Origin: Zea mays
Taxonomy: Eukaryota; Streptophyta; Magnoliopsida; Poales; Poaceae
Length of the DNA: 64,000 bases
Reading direction: 5' to 3'
Assembly: GCF_902167145.1 (NCBI RefSeq)
Contig: NC_050097.1
Span: 174,064,923 to 174,128,922 of the forward strand
Every line of letters begins with the position of its first letter. Positions within the stretch are counted from its first letter, which is position 1. The notes under the pieces are model-generated. The model had not been told where the DNA came from and searched no databases. It saw nothing but the letters and a program-made list of their open reading frames with translations. Below, one piece after another: positions 1 through 11,149 of this stretch. A program made the position numbers and the translations under genes.

Positions 1-2920
1 AACACTTGAGCAACGGGGAGCAGACCCCACGCTTGTACAGCTCCCCTTCTATTATGACATATGGTCGAGCTCTTGCTTCTATTCTTTTGTTGTAAGCTTC
101 GTTGTCTAAAAGAAAATTACCCTGAAGGAAAGAGATGATTTCAGTTCTCCAATCTTCACTATAGACATGGGATATATTGAGGACCGCTCTTTCAAGAAGC
201 TCGACCAAAGGTGCTTTTATTGTTTCGAACAATACTTCCGAAGGTAAAGGCAGCCCCTGTGCTGCTGACTTGGCCAATAGATCAGCATATTCATTTTCTC
301 CACGAGGAATATTTTTAACAGAGAATCCTTCAAAGGAAGCCTCGATCCTTCGGACTGTATCTAAATATTTTTCAAGTTTCGGATCTCTTGCTTTATAGCT
401 CTTGTCAACATGACCAGAAATAACTTGGGAATCAGTTTTAAGAATGGCCCTTCTGATCCCCATTGCCTTTAACTTCCGAAGACCCAAGAGCAGAGCTTCG
501 TATTCAGCAATATTGTTTGTACAACTGAAATCAAGTCTTGCCGCATAACAAGTTTTAACCTTGGAAGGTGAAACCAACACAGCAGCTGCTCCTGCTCCGA
601 AGGTTCCCCAAGACCCATCGCAAAACACTGTCCATGCTTCGGCATCTTTATTCGTTTCTTCCTCCTGAGCCCCTGGCGTCCAGTCAGCAATGAAGTCTGC
701 CAACGCTTAGGACTGAATCGAAGATCTGTGGACATAATCGATACAAAATTCATTGAGCTCTGCAGCCCATTTTCCAATCCTTCCAGTAGCTTCTCGGTTT
801 CTCATAATATTCTTCAAAGGTTCTGAAGAAGGAACAATTATGTTGTAAGCTTGAAAATAATGCCGAAGCTTCCTGGAGGCCATCAAAACAGCATACAGTA
901 CTTTCTCCAATTCTATATAATTTTTCTTTGATAAACTAAGAACTTCGGATACAAAATATATTGGGGCCTGCTTCTTGACTTGGCCTTCAAGCTTCTCCTG
1001 GACAAGTGCTGCACTTACCGGTGAGTGCGAAGCTGCCACATATAATAACAAAGGAGCCCCTGGCGTTGGTGGAGTTAGTGTTGTTAGATCTATCAAATAT
1101 TGCTTCAGTTCTTCGAAGGCTCTCTGCTGGACTGGTCCCCATTGAAAAACTTCGGCTAACTTCAGCACTTCGAAAAATGGTAAATTTCTCTCTGCTGATC
1201 TAGATATGAATTTGTTGAGAGATGCCAGCCTTCCTGTCAATCTTTGAGCCCCCTTCTTTGTACTTGGTGGTTCCATTCGAAGTATAGCTTCGATTTTGCT
1301 TGGATTAGCCTCAATTCCCTTTGTTGAAACTAGACAACCAAGAAATTTCCCCTTCTTCACTCCAAAGACACATTTTTCTGGATTCAGCTTTAAACCAGCC
1401 TGTCTGAAATTAGCGAAGGTCTCCTGCAGATCAGCAATGTGATTATCTTGCTTCGTGCTTTTTACAATGATATCATCAACATAAGTTAGCACATTCCTGC
1501 CTATCTGAGAATGGAGGACCTTCGTCGTCATTCTGCTGAAACTTCCTCCAGCATTCTTAAGCCCCTCGGGCATCCGAAGGTAACAATATGTTCCACTGGG
1601 GGTTATGAAGCTAGTTTTCGGTTCATCCTCCTTCTTCATCCAAATTTGGTGATAGCCTGAATAGCAATCCAGTAGACTCATAAGCTATGATGAAGCTGCT
1701 GCATCGACTAAGGAATCTATCCTTGGCAATGGAAACTCGTCCTTTGGACAGGCCTTATTGAGATCAGTAAAATCGATACACATTCTCCATTTACCATTGG
1801 CCTTCTTTACCATAACAGTGTTAGCCAACCATTCTGGGTATGTTACCTCTCTGATAACTCCAGCACTGAGGAGTCTTTTCACTTCATTCTGAGCACCTTC
1901 GGCCTTGTCATCAGACATCTTCCGAAGCCTCTGTTTTCTGGGTCTGAAGGATGGATCAACATTGAGCGAGTGTTCAATAACATCCCTGTTGACTCCACAA
2001 AGATCATTAGCTGACCAAGCAAAAACATCTTTGTTGTTGAACAAAAACCTTATCAAGGTTTTCTCCTGCTCTTCGGACAGTTGGGATCCCAAGAGCACCT
2101 TCTGCTCTGCTATATCCTCACACAAGAGCATGGGCTTCGGCTGATCAGCCGAAGCAGCTTTTTCCCTTCTGAACTTGTGTTGCTCACAAGCTTCAGCTCC
2201 ATCTATATTATGGATTGCTTTTGAATCTGTCCAATTTCCTTCGGCCCTTCTGGCAGCTTCCTGACTTCCATGAATAGCAATGGGCCCTCGGTCCGAAGGT
2301 ATCTTCATGCAAAGATAAGCTGGATGAAGAATTGCTTCGAAGGCATTGAGAGTACCACGACCAATGATTGCATTGTAAGGGTATTCCATGTCAACAATAT
2401 CAAATACAATTTGTTCAATCCTTGTGTTGTTAATGAATCCGAAGGTTACTGGCATTGTGATTTTTCCAAGTGCTACGATCTGTCTTCCTCCGAAGCCACA
2501 AAGGGGATGTGTGGCATCATGGATTTTGTCCTCGGGCTCTTGCATCTGTCTGAAGGCCTTAGCAAATATGATATCAGCTGCGCTGCCTGTATCAACCAAA
2601 ACATTATGGACCAGGAATCCTTTGATCACACAAGAGATAACCATAGCATCGTTGTGTGGGTAATCCTTGAGTTGAAGATCCTCTTGAGAGAAGGTAATTG
2701 GAATGTGAGACCATCTTGACTTGATGAAGGGTCCTTGCACCCCGACATGCTGTACCCTTCTCTGTGCCTCCTTCTTCTGCTTCTTGTTAGCTGGCTCTGA
2801 GCATGAACCGCCTGTTATCGGGAGTACCAGCTTCGAAGCCGAAGTAGCTCCAGCTTGATTGTTGAACGAAGCCATCAGCTCAAAAAAAGTGGAAGTGAGT
2901 TCACCGGAGGTGGGCGTCAA
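1..2920 (-). pseudogene. gypsy pol fragment (PR-RT-RNase H-partial IN) with two stops
   Basis: The reading starts at 2920 next to the LTR. In order it holds an aspartic protease motif (LVDTGSAADII), RT blocks (DLNKACPKDEFPLPRID, LLDCYSGYHQIWMKKED, YVDDIIVKS) and an RNase H with FCDGSWG, NNIAEYEAL and KTDSQ. It ends in an integrase N-terminal region (IEGELYKRGV) at the left edge. Two in-frame stops interrupt it, TAG at 1685-1687 before the LMSLLDCYSGY block and TAA at 707-709 before ALADFIADW. Otherwise one frame stays open from 2920 to base 1. Gag is essentially missing. This is a decayed copy that cannot make a full polyprotein. Confidence 0.85.
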
Positions 2921-3547
2921 TGTTGGGGACTTGTTCTTGAATGCTATGAATTAAGAACAAGGCAACATAAAATGTTAAATATTAATGCCCTTCATCCGCC
3001 GAAGCATTATCTCCATAAGGATTTAATGAACTTCGGACGAAGGTCACGAACATAATATTACGAAGGTTTCATCTTCGTAATTAAACTTATAAGGATAATA
3101 CAAAGTAAAATAAAACATGGGACACTAAAGGTAAATACATTGAAAATAAATGACATCATTCACATATCTTATTATATGAATTTAAGATATTTGAATACAA
3201 CGTTTAGGTACATTTATACCTTTGCCTTGACAAACAATAATTCCCGAGTGATGCGTTAACAATTACAGAAATGCGTGAACAGTAAAGGAATACTGTTCAC
3301 TATTTATAGGCACAGGACACAGCCCATGAGGAATTACAATTATGCCCCTCATAAAAGTTTACAACAATGACTCAGACCTTTGAAGGCTAAAAGGTCATTT
3401 TATCTTTAAGTCGGTTCAACCCTTCGTCTTCGTATATGCTGTAGCTCCGAAGCTTCGTGAACGGTGTCTTCGGCATCATGTTCAAGCAGCTTCAGTTGAA
3501 ACTGTTTCTTTTTGTAGGACCTTCGGCGACGAAGCATGGTCCCAACA
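2921..3547 (-). repeat. LTR of the left gypsy copy (627 bp)
   Basis: On the minus strand it begins TGTTGGGACC at 3547 and ends GTCCCCAACA at 2921, so its ends form an inverted TGTTGGG/CCCAACA pair as expected of an LTR. A TATA box (CTATAAATA, minus) lies at 3301-3309. The segment is rich in CTTCG/CGAAG words. The partner LTR is outside the window. Confidence 0.7.
3301..3309 (-). promoter_or_regulatory. TATA box of the left LTR
   Basis: CTATAAATA on the minus strand lies inside the LTR, in the correct direction to drive the truncated element. It is the clearest promoter signal in this LTR. Confidence 0.55.
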
Positions 3548-4400
3548 CGGGTATTCAAAAAAATTAGAATAAAATTTTTTCTAGACATAAAGCTTGTTTA
3601 TTAGTATATATATAGTTAATTATATATAATCTATAATTAAGCACACACAATATAGTCATAAACCGATCCAATAACTAGTCTACTAAACTCAAATTTCATA
3701 CAACTATTTCAAAAAATTTAAATCGAAATGCACCAGAAGCTATTGCTCGGTTGTTGGCTAGATACTTATCATATTTGGCTCTTTCCAATCGCTAATGCCT
3801 CGCGCTGTCGCTAATGTCCCACCACGACCTGACAACTCTTCCATGGTACGACAATAGGGTTTGAAGATTTTTTGTCATGAGATACTAAGATGGGCTATAT
3901 CACTCCATTGGATCTCATTGGACACAATCACACAACAATTTATTGGGCTGGGTGGGTATAGGAAGTAGCAAGGATATTGGAGATATTTTGGTCTAAGTTA
4001 ACAGAAATTCCTCCACTTATTTGATTCATTTCTTATTTCCTATGTATATATACTATATATGTATATGTTGTTTTTTCAAAATAATGGGTATTCAATTGAA
4101 TACCATTGAATTGAATGAGGCACGCCCCTGATTTGAGATCATCGTGACTTATCCCAATCTTCGACATGAACACGTGACACCAAAAACAACAAAGAACTGT
4201 ACAACTCAATTCAGGTGTTGTTTGTACAACTCAATTCAGGTCTTGTTTGGTTATGAGTACGTGAATGGATACCACCGCGATCTTAATGGAAAAAGTAACA
4301 AACACGGATTTGTAGCATGTCGAAACTAAATGTAAAATTGTGTTGTAATTGGATCTCGGAGCAAACAGACGAAACAAATAGCACCTCAGTGTCGATTGAC
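3548..4400. other. AT-rich non-coding stretch
   Basis: No coding frame is supported. The stretch includes runs of TATATA and an 18-base perfect palindrome (GGTATTCAATTGAATACC, 4087-4104). It is the immediate flank of the left gypsy copy and is probably old repeat DNA, but no family is recognised. Confidence 0.5.
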
Positions 4401-5731
4401 TGTACCAAACTGTTAGACAATAGACTGCTCAACTTTCTACAGAAAACCAGAAGAAGAACTGCAAAAATAGGTAGTGTCAGTGCTTGGTCGCGGTAGTGCC
4501 ACCCCTCAAAACCTGCACAGAATTTCCTAAAACTTCAAAGGAAGCAAGCACAGATGAAAAGAAGATGTTTGTGAAGTATGATCGTGAACAAATCAAAATT
4601 CCATGCGCAAATCAAAAATCCCGAAGAGGATTGGGTTTTTGTTGGGTTTTTCTCAAACGAACTCAAAACGAGGTCAACTCGGATCACGATAAAAAAACTA
4701 CACCAACTAGGTGTAAGCAGTGATCCAAAGAGTGTATCTCACCTCCCAACAACAACCACAACTCAAAAACTCGATGGTTCTTCTAAAATACAAAGAGAGA
4801 AGGGAAGAGAAGAAGGCGAGGACAAACCCAAATCAAAAATGCAGGAAAGACAATTTGAGCACACGATTTGATAAACTATGTAGATGGATCTGGCCACCCT
4901 TCCTTTGAATGATGAAATGATGAGTACAAAAACACAGACATCAAGTTTAAAGCATCTATGGATCCTAGGCTAAAATAGAGAAATGGAAACTAGGGTTTTC
5001 TAAATAAGAGCCTAATGAGATAGCCAAAGAGATGGTTGTCCACAACAACCTACACATCTATTTATAGAGGGTTATTTCACTAGTCTAAACTACACTTAGA
5101 TACATAGAATCTATCCAATTAGCTGGGGCGAAATGGACCAACTCCTAGGATTTTGATCTGACGGCCATGCGCTACACATGAAGTTGCTTCGCCTCGACGC
5201 GCCCACCACAATGACGCCACGTGCTGCCTTCGATTTCATCCAGAACCGCACCACCGAGCTTTGAGGCCCAAACTCGGCAAAACTAGTCGATGGGTGGTTT
5301 GAGGCTCAACCACTGAAACTACCGTGAGTAGCGCACTGCATGGGCATCCCCCATGTCCTAGAGACGTGTCCCACCAGTCCTCGACCATGCCAGCGACACG
5401 ATTTGCTCTACCATGTCCTCACGCTAGTGTGTGTCTTAGGTATCAGTCACTGTGGTTAGTCACCCGACTTTTTCTGGTCCCTGGGTCAAGTCCAGGTGCT
5501 CGTCCTTCGCTACTCCCGGTCCATCGGCACGAACCCACATGACCTTCATATTCGTCGTCGACCGCTATACCTGTGTTCCACATCTGCACACCATGAGGCA
5601 GCAGACATGGTTGCACAACACAAGCTCTTGTACTCTGGTTAGTCCATCGACTACACCAAAGTACTACCTAGGTTGACAATCACTCATCATCAACCCGAAC
5701 CACAAGGGACAAGTCAACCTTATGTTTGCAA
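4400..5731 (-). repeat. Probable old LTR fragment (minus orientation)
   Basis: A TATA-like CTATAAATAG (minus) lies near 5060-5070. A purine-rich stretch (minus AAGGTGGAGAT, around 5732-5742) sits just before a possible LTR start near 5731. The part at about 4600-4880 matches 26640-26900 imperfectly (shared ACTCGATGGTTCTT, CAACTAGGTGTA and ATCACGAT words in the same order). The two places therefore hold diverged copies of the same repeat. The left limit is approximate and no coding domain is attached. Confidence 0.4.
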
Positions 5732-7589
5732 TCTCCACCTTAACAAGTGCATTGTCAACACCACCATGGAACATATATCAGCAGAAGAAGGAAGAAGAAG
5801 AGAAGCTCACTTAGATGACCAAAAGCCAGACAAAAGCTGAAATAGGTCATCTGGAGTGAGCAAAGCCTGGTCCCCAAGGAAATGGGCAACAACTCATCAC
5901 GACAAAGCGAGAAAAATGACTAGTCCTCAAGAAGATGCAGAAAGGGCTCAACACCACTAGCCAGTAGTCAAAACCAAATTGGAGCGTAAAATCAGCACAA
6001 AAGCTGAAATCAAAACTAGTACCCTAGAAAGAGGAAAAGGCTCAACACAACTAGCATAAACTCCCCATGGCTCAATAACTCCTCCAGTCAAAAATGTCTC
6101 TCCCTAAAGCCCATCTCAAAAACCTCACAGAAGGTCAGGCATCCTCAACAAAATGATGTATATGAGAAAAACTCCCCAAAATCTTTCCCAATTGGACATC
6201 ACCAAGATCCCCCCACCCCAAAAGGCAACCTAAAAACACAATTCTCACAAAGACTTCTCCCCCAAGTACAAAAACTTCTCCCCATGTACCATGTATCTGA
6301 AATTATCCCCTTGTTGACAAGTACACTCAGTAAGCATCAAAACAGGGTAAAAAGGAAAAGAAGCCAACTCCCCCTTAGAGAATGCAAGGGTCAAAAAGAG
6401 AATGTAGGAAATGCAGAGGATGCGGGAGCTTCAGGAGTATAGCAATTAGAGTGTAAAAATGCTCTAAGTGGTGTTGTGCAATGTGTGCAGCAATAAATGC
6501 ACGTGCTAACAGATGCTCAAACTGATCATATGCACAAGATATGTGAAGAGTAAACATTTTGATTCAGTTTTAAGCATGTCAAAATATTAGTTCACCCACT
6601 AAAACAACACTAGACATATGTAAGCATGAAATCAATCAAGTGCTAGTCAAAGGTATATAGGGTGAACTACCCCCAAACAATTGTCACTCATCATGCCAAA
6701 ATAGATTTGTAATCATGAAATTGAGTAAATTTTCGGAGTTTGCAACGGATCACAAGTTTTACTTAAAAGCATATGAGTGCGAGAGGTTATAAGCATTGTC
6801 ATTGTCTAACTTTTCAACTACGTGTAGCCTATGCAGAAAAGCAATAAGAAGCTAAAGACAACATTTAGGATCATCCACTACACTGCTCGAGTTCTAAAAG
6901 TGTAAATAGAAGCAGTCTCGATATAGTGATGTGGTGGCAAATGCAAACCCATCTCGGTCTTTATCCTTTTCATTTTTCTTGATTTAGATTTTAGCACAGA
7001 ACTAATGTATCAAGACAGTGAGTGACTCAAAGCATGAGACATAGCCACCTAGGATACTAGTGACAACAAAAAGGATCTCAACACATCCTACACATGCTAG
7101 GTGCAAATCTCAATGGTGAACAATTTTGGATTTAGCAAGTAATAATCATGTTCACAATTATGAAAACAGGCTTGGCTCAACAACAAGGTATCAATATGAG
7201 CAAAAAGAGCTTAAGCTTCTCATAACACCATCATGTACATAAGGAAAATACTACAAAGAGCATAGTGACATTCTAACAGATACACAAGTGAAGTTCAAGA
7301 ATATACATGATGAGGTGCAAATGCATATATATTGCAAAACTGCAAAGAAAGATGAAAATGCAGAAAAATGCAAGAAAAAGAAAAAAAATCCTCAAATAAA
7401 AGGGAAAACACACATCCAACTCCCTTGCAAATGTGCAAAAGTGGACATATTGATGTAATAAAGTACTATTTCCGCTATTACTTTGAGCAATGTGTGATGA
7501 TGTCCAACTATGTAATCGATGTGTACATGAGTTTTTGATCCTGGCACGTACATGGTTCGCATTCGGTTTGCCTTCTAAAACTGGGTGTG
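5732..7589. other. Non-coding, AT-rich; probable retroelement interior
   Basis: Only short chance frames are present. Repeated CTCCCC/AAAACTTCTCCCC words and A-rich tracts resemble the untranslated 3' interior of a minus-strand LTR element belonging with the 4400-5731 fragment, but no protein domain remains to prove it. Confidence 0.35.
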
Positions 7590-8186
7590 ACACGGAGCGT
7601 CCCTTCTCGAGTGTTCCCTCGTCGTGAAGACGACGTGCTAGGTATGCACCGACAACCGCTCGTCGTCGTTGCGGAGGTAGAACCAGCGACCCTGCCACCC
7701 CTTGTTCGACGATGTGAGTGTGGTAGGGATGTAGACCTACACTCGATCCAATCGCAGCTAGAGCGTGCAGCCACCGGCCCTCACCGCATGATGCACCTTC
7801 TTCACGTCCATGGAGAGGGAGAACGGCTCCACCGGAATAGGTGGAGCCATAGGTCCCAATGGGGCTCGATCCCTAGATACCCCTCATAGACCACGGTGAA
7901 GCTGGCCGCCTGGGCGATGGAGTTGGGGTTGAAGTTGTGAAGCTCCACCCCATAGTAATGCGAGAGCGCCCGCATGAAATGGCTCACGGGAACCACGAAC
8001 CCTCGCTCATGGAAAGAGGTGAAGCTCCCCACATAGCCAGCGGACAGGGCTAGCTCCTGCTCGTCCCTTAGAGCGAGCCACTCAGGGTGCACCCCGTAGG
8101 AGCGGGGGCGGAGCAGACCTGCATCCCCATGGCCTGCAAATGGGCCATGGGTCGCGGCGAGGAACAACACTCAGCTTCTCAGCCAT
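7590..8186 (-). pseudogene. Transposase_28-like ('putative gypsy type transposon') antisense ORF, frameshifted
   Basis: An ATG at 8186 (MAEKLSVV) starts a minus-strand frame that goes out of register near 8160. The following frame (8170-7802) reads AATHGPFAGHG, RSYGVHPEWLALRDEQ, FVVPVSHFMRALSHYYGVEL and YLGIEPHWDLWLHLF, which is the conserved core I associate with Pfam 'putative gypsy type transposon' (PF04195). After a stop at 7802-7804, the sequence down to about 7590 still resembles the rest of the family in shifted frames (NKGWQGRWFYLRNDDE). A TATA box lies about 130 bases upstream of the ATG. The flanking DNA at 8640-9500 is a Tat-type element in the opposite (plus) orientation, so this gene is antisense to its host element. 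Function is unknown. Confidence 0.65.
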
Positions 8187-8312
8187 TGCAACTGAGGAGG
8201 AAGACGAAGGGGAGGGCGGATCACTTTTGTCACTTTCTGTGGCTAAGGCAAAGGTGGCTAGGGCTAGGAGGCAAGAGCAAGGTAAGGAACCGAGAGAATC
8301 CCCTCTCGGGTG

Positions 8313-8321
8313 AATATATAG
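8313..8321 (-). promoter_or_regulatory. TATA box of the antisense Transposase_28-like gene
   Basis: CTATATATT on the minus strand lies about 130 bases before the ATG at 8186, with a pyrimidine-rich stretch in between. It is oriented to transcribe the antisense pseudogene and not the plus-oriented element around it. Confidence 0.5.
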
Positions 8322-8419
8322 GGATTGGGCGGACTCATCGAGGGATGGGCCGAGCCTCCCCGAGTCAAATCCGGGAGTGGGCATGGTCTATTCGAATTCC
8401 AGGCGCACGCGCGCCGTAA

Positions 8420-9880
8420 TGGTCGGCCCGCGGGCCGTCACGTCCCATCGCATTAATTTTTGCCTGCGGTTCACATTTCTAGTCTGGTTGACGCAAGACA
8501 ACAGGCGCCGCTTTGCCTCCCTGGCTAAGTGCATCAAAAGGTGTGCCTCTCTCTCTCCCTTTTTCCATTCCTCCATATGTAGCAGGGAGAGGACGCCCCC
8601 TCGGACTTCCTTCCTCGCAAAGGAAGACTGGAAAGGCCACATAATGTTTAGGGGTTCGAAGGTTAAACCCTCTGCAGGGTTTGGGAAACCGCCCTAGAGC
8701 ACATGGGCTCCGAGCCCTTTACTGATCAGGGGTTGGTTGGTTGGCCCTCGGAAGGGTTTGACAACCGCCCTAGAGCATAGAGTCAGGGATGGTTATGGGT
8801 ACGTCCGTACATGGCCAAGGCTCGGGCTACAATCCCGAGGTACCCCAAGACATATTCGAGACCCCCGGGAGCCATTCGTGACAGTATCACATCAGAGGGA
8901 GGCATCGAGCCCTCGGACCCCATCAAACGGGTCCGGGACCAGGCGAATCACTCGTAGGTACTTTTGGGGCGCGTCTCCGGACCACTAGCCGACTCCTATC
9001 AAATGGAGCTCGAGCCTTCACTCGGATTACCCGTTAACAGCTCACTAGAGACGTCATGCGCGTCACCCACTAAGGGTAGCATGGTGCTTTTCCCTTCTTC
9101 CTCCTTGCGGAAAGGTGACGAAGAGGCGTATCACCGAAAAGTCAAGACACCCCTCGATCGTCCTCTCGCCCTGTGCAGAGGCTCGGGGGCTGCCCTTGCA
9201 CCCATGCTATGACAAATTTGTTGGAAACTCCAGCAACTCGGCGTAGGAACTCGGGGGATGCCTTTGCACCAGGCCACAGCCAGGTGACAGATGAAGTCAA
9301 CAACATCTACGAAGGGAAATATTAAGACCTTGAAGGAGTCAACCACTCCTTCGAGGCCTTGGGGACGTAAAATACGACAAGAGTGTAGGCTGGCCCTCGG
9401 GCGCAAACTCTACCTCGCCTGAAGTCGACCTTGGCCTCGGGATAAACCCTGCCTCACCCGAGCCCAGCCTCGGCTACCTACTCCCCGCGAATCCCGCAGG
9501 AGGCCACTCCTTCAACTATGGTGCGCACGTTTTCGAATCCTGGAACGGGCTCGGTCGCGACCTTGGGCGGACTTCCGCCTCGCCCGAGCCTGGCTCTAAC
9601 CTCAATATCCACAACGGAGAGGCGTCCAACATCACCATACACTGTAGAGCTGACGTATTACTTAGGGGCTTTTGCCAAACTCAGTACTGTGTCAACCACT
9701 ACGGCATGGGCAACCCCTTCGTCAGGGGGGCTCGGGTATGTGACCGAGCCCTCGGCCCCGGCCTCGGCTCTCAGTAGAAATCAAGCGGGCACAAGTCAAA
9801 CAACAAGCACAAGACCATGCTTCGGACCATACCATCTACAGGGCACGACAACATCTCCTCACCGTACGCGACCAACTTCA
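8420..9880 (+). mobile_element. Fragment of a Tat-type gypsy element (3' interior and possible LTR part)
   Basis: 8640-9200 aligns by eye with 48620-49160 of the plus-strand Huck-like element, in the same orientation. Shared signposts include CACTACTGATCAGGGG-like words, GGAGGCATCGAGCCCTCGGAC, CTTGCGGAAAGG and GCAGAGGCTCGGGGGCTGC. It is diverged and carries no pol. The tail (9360-9880) is rich in TCGCCCGAGC words and may be LTR sequence. It ends about 300 bases from the psaE stop codon. Limits are approximate. Confidence 0.6.
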
Positions 9881-10189
9881 CACTGAATATCGTGGAGTAG
9901 CTAGTTTGATTGCATGAGTGTGTTGTTAGCACAAACAATGTTTCCAGAGAGAAATTTATGTGCATGTACAAAATCACAAGAAAAACGAATACATCGATTT
10001 TAGAGCAAGAGAGATTATTGAGTCCACGGTGAATGAAGCATGCAATAAATTACATGATGATTGTGGAGATTAAGCTATTACAAGATTGATGTTGTGACGC
10101 TAGCAGCTAACGTAGCAGCTAGGCAGCAGCCTCACTTCACAACTACAAATCACACAGGAGCATGGGGTCCTTGAGCAGACTGGCCTCAC
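9881..10189 (-). other. psaE 3' flank / probable 3' UTR
   Basis: This AT-richer non-repeat DNA lies downstream of the psaE stop and probably holds the 3' UTR and polyadenylation signals. No single AATAAA position is firm enough to call. Confidence 0.4.
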
Positions 10190-10805
10190 TCATTTCACCT
10201 CGAGGATCTCGTCCAAGGCGTAGTTGTTGGTAGACACGCCGGCGTAGTTCACCTTGTTGAACCGCACCACCACCGGGTAACGGGTGTTAGGATCCTGCAT
10301 ACACGTATATATAAATTATATTGTGAACAGTATGATTCTCTAGTAAACGGACAAGCGTCGATGATGAGGAGATAGTGAGCTAGTAAATTAACCTGATCGA
10401 CGGTGACGACGTTGCCGATCCCGTTGTACCAGTAGGACTCCCGCCTCAGGATCTTCACCTGGCGACCGATCAGTGGCACAAGCAAGGATCATGTCAGAGA
10501 CCAAATAAAATAGCATCAAATCGGTGGCAGTTTGAGAGGAGCTAGCGAGTGTGAACCTTGGCGCCTCTCTTGGGCCCGATCGGCGGCGGCTTCTCGGCCT
10601 TGGGCTTGGTGGCCACGGCGCCCTCCCCTTCCGCCGTCGGCGCCGGCTCTGCCGGGGACTCCTCATCGGCCCGGACCACAAGCCTCCTGCCAAGCCGGTT
10701 GGGCGCCGAGGCGAAGCTGACGCGGCCGCTGCCGCTACTGGCGGTGGGCACGCCCGCGGCCAGCATGAACCGCGAGGTGGCCGACGCCATGTTGGTGCTC
10801 GCCAT
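10190..10805 (-). CDS. psaE: Photosystem I reaction centre subunit IV (PsaE), chloroplast precursor, 3 exons
   Basis: Exon 1 is 10805-10557 (83 codons), exon 2 is 10458-10393 (22 codons) and exon 3 is 10294-10190 (34 codons plus TGA), giving 139 residues. Both introns are 98 bases with GT...AG ends. Residues 1 to about 47 form a Ser/Ala/Arg-rich transit peptide ([18 protein letters not shown]). An acidic Ala/Pro linker follows, then the SH3-like PsaE core: [52 protein letters not shown] and [15 protein letters not shown]. PsaE sits on the stromal face of photosystem I, where it helps dock ferredoxin and supports cyclic electron flow. The ATG was chosen because it starts the typical transit peptide. 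No broken codon or missing core segment is seen, so the gene looks functional. It is the only recognisable host gene here, boxed in by retroelements. Confidence 0.95.
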
Positions 10806-11145
10806 GGGCGTGAACTCCTTGCCGCGCGCGGGTGCTGACTTGGTTGGACTGGCGCGGATGGGGAGAGAGAGTGAGTAGGAGCCAAGGGTGCAATGGCCTC
10901 AAATTGCATGCCGCGCGGATTATCCCCAGCCGGTGCGCAGGGCGCCACGGTCGATTCCCCCCACTGGCCTGCCGCCACCTGGCATATCTTATCCACGGGA
11001 TGGATTTGGTTCTTAGGTGCCCCGCAACAGTGCATGGTGGGATATAGGTATAGCTATCATAAAGTATCTTTTGATGCTCGGTGTGAACTAATGTGTTTCT
11101 CTAGTGTTTATATTATGTTTCAAAGGAGTTGGTTCTGATTTGAGG
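10806..11145 (-). promoter_or_regulatory. psaE upstream region with I-box
   Basis: Upstream of the ATG (minus strand) there is a C/T-rich initiator-like stretch (about 10860-10885) but no clear TATA box. An I-box core, GGATAAGA, lies at 10987-10994, and GGATAATCC at about 10917-10925. I-boxes are common in light-regulated photosynthesis genes, and TATA-less pyrimidine-rich starts are known for some photosystem I genes. Retroelement LTR sequence begins near 11150, so the TE-free promoter is only about 340 bases. Confidence 0.5.
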
Positions 11146-11149
11146 TCAA

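Larger units (their letters stand above)
1..3547 (-). mobile_element. Truncated Ty3/gypsy (Tat-like) retrotransposon, running off the left edge
   Basis: On the minus strand this copy reads LTR (3547 to 2921), then directly protease, reverse transcriptase, RNase H and the start of an integrase, and leaves the window at base 1. The LTR is followed at once by polyprotein sequence. No primer binding site, 5' leader or most of gag can be seen, so an internal deletion appears to end exactly at the LTR edge. The bases beside the LTR (GTCAA inside, CGGGT outside) do not match, which argues against a solo LTR inserted later. The family cannot be fixed without a repeat library. Confidence 0.8.

Noticed and set aside
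469..777. A 102-codon minus-strand frame
   Set aside because: It is a shadow. The RNase H continues open in the original frame from 706 to the window edge after one stop.
2921..3547. Independent solo LTR inserted next to pol
   Set aside because: No target duplication flanks it, and it is in the right order and orientation to be the 5' LTR of the truncated element.
10388..11035. A 215-codon minus-strand frame overlapping psaE
   Set aside because: It reads the psaE promoter and exon 1 out of frame. The spliced PsaE reading explains the locus fully.
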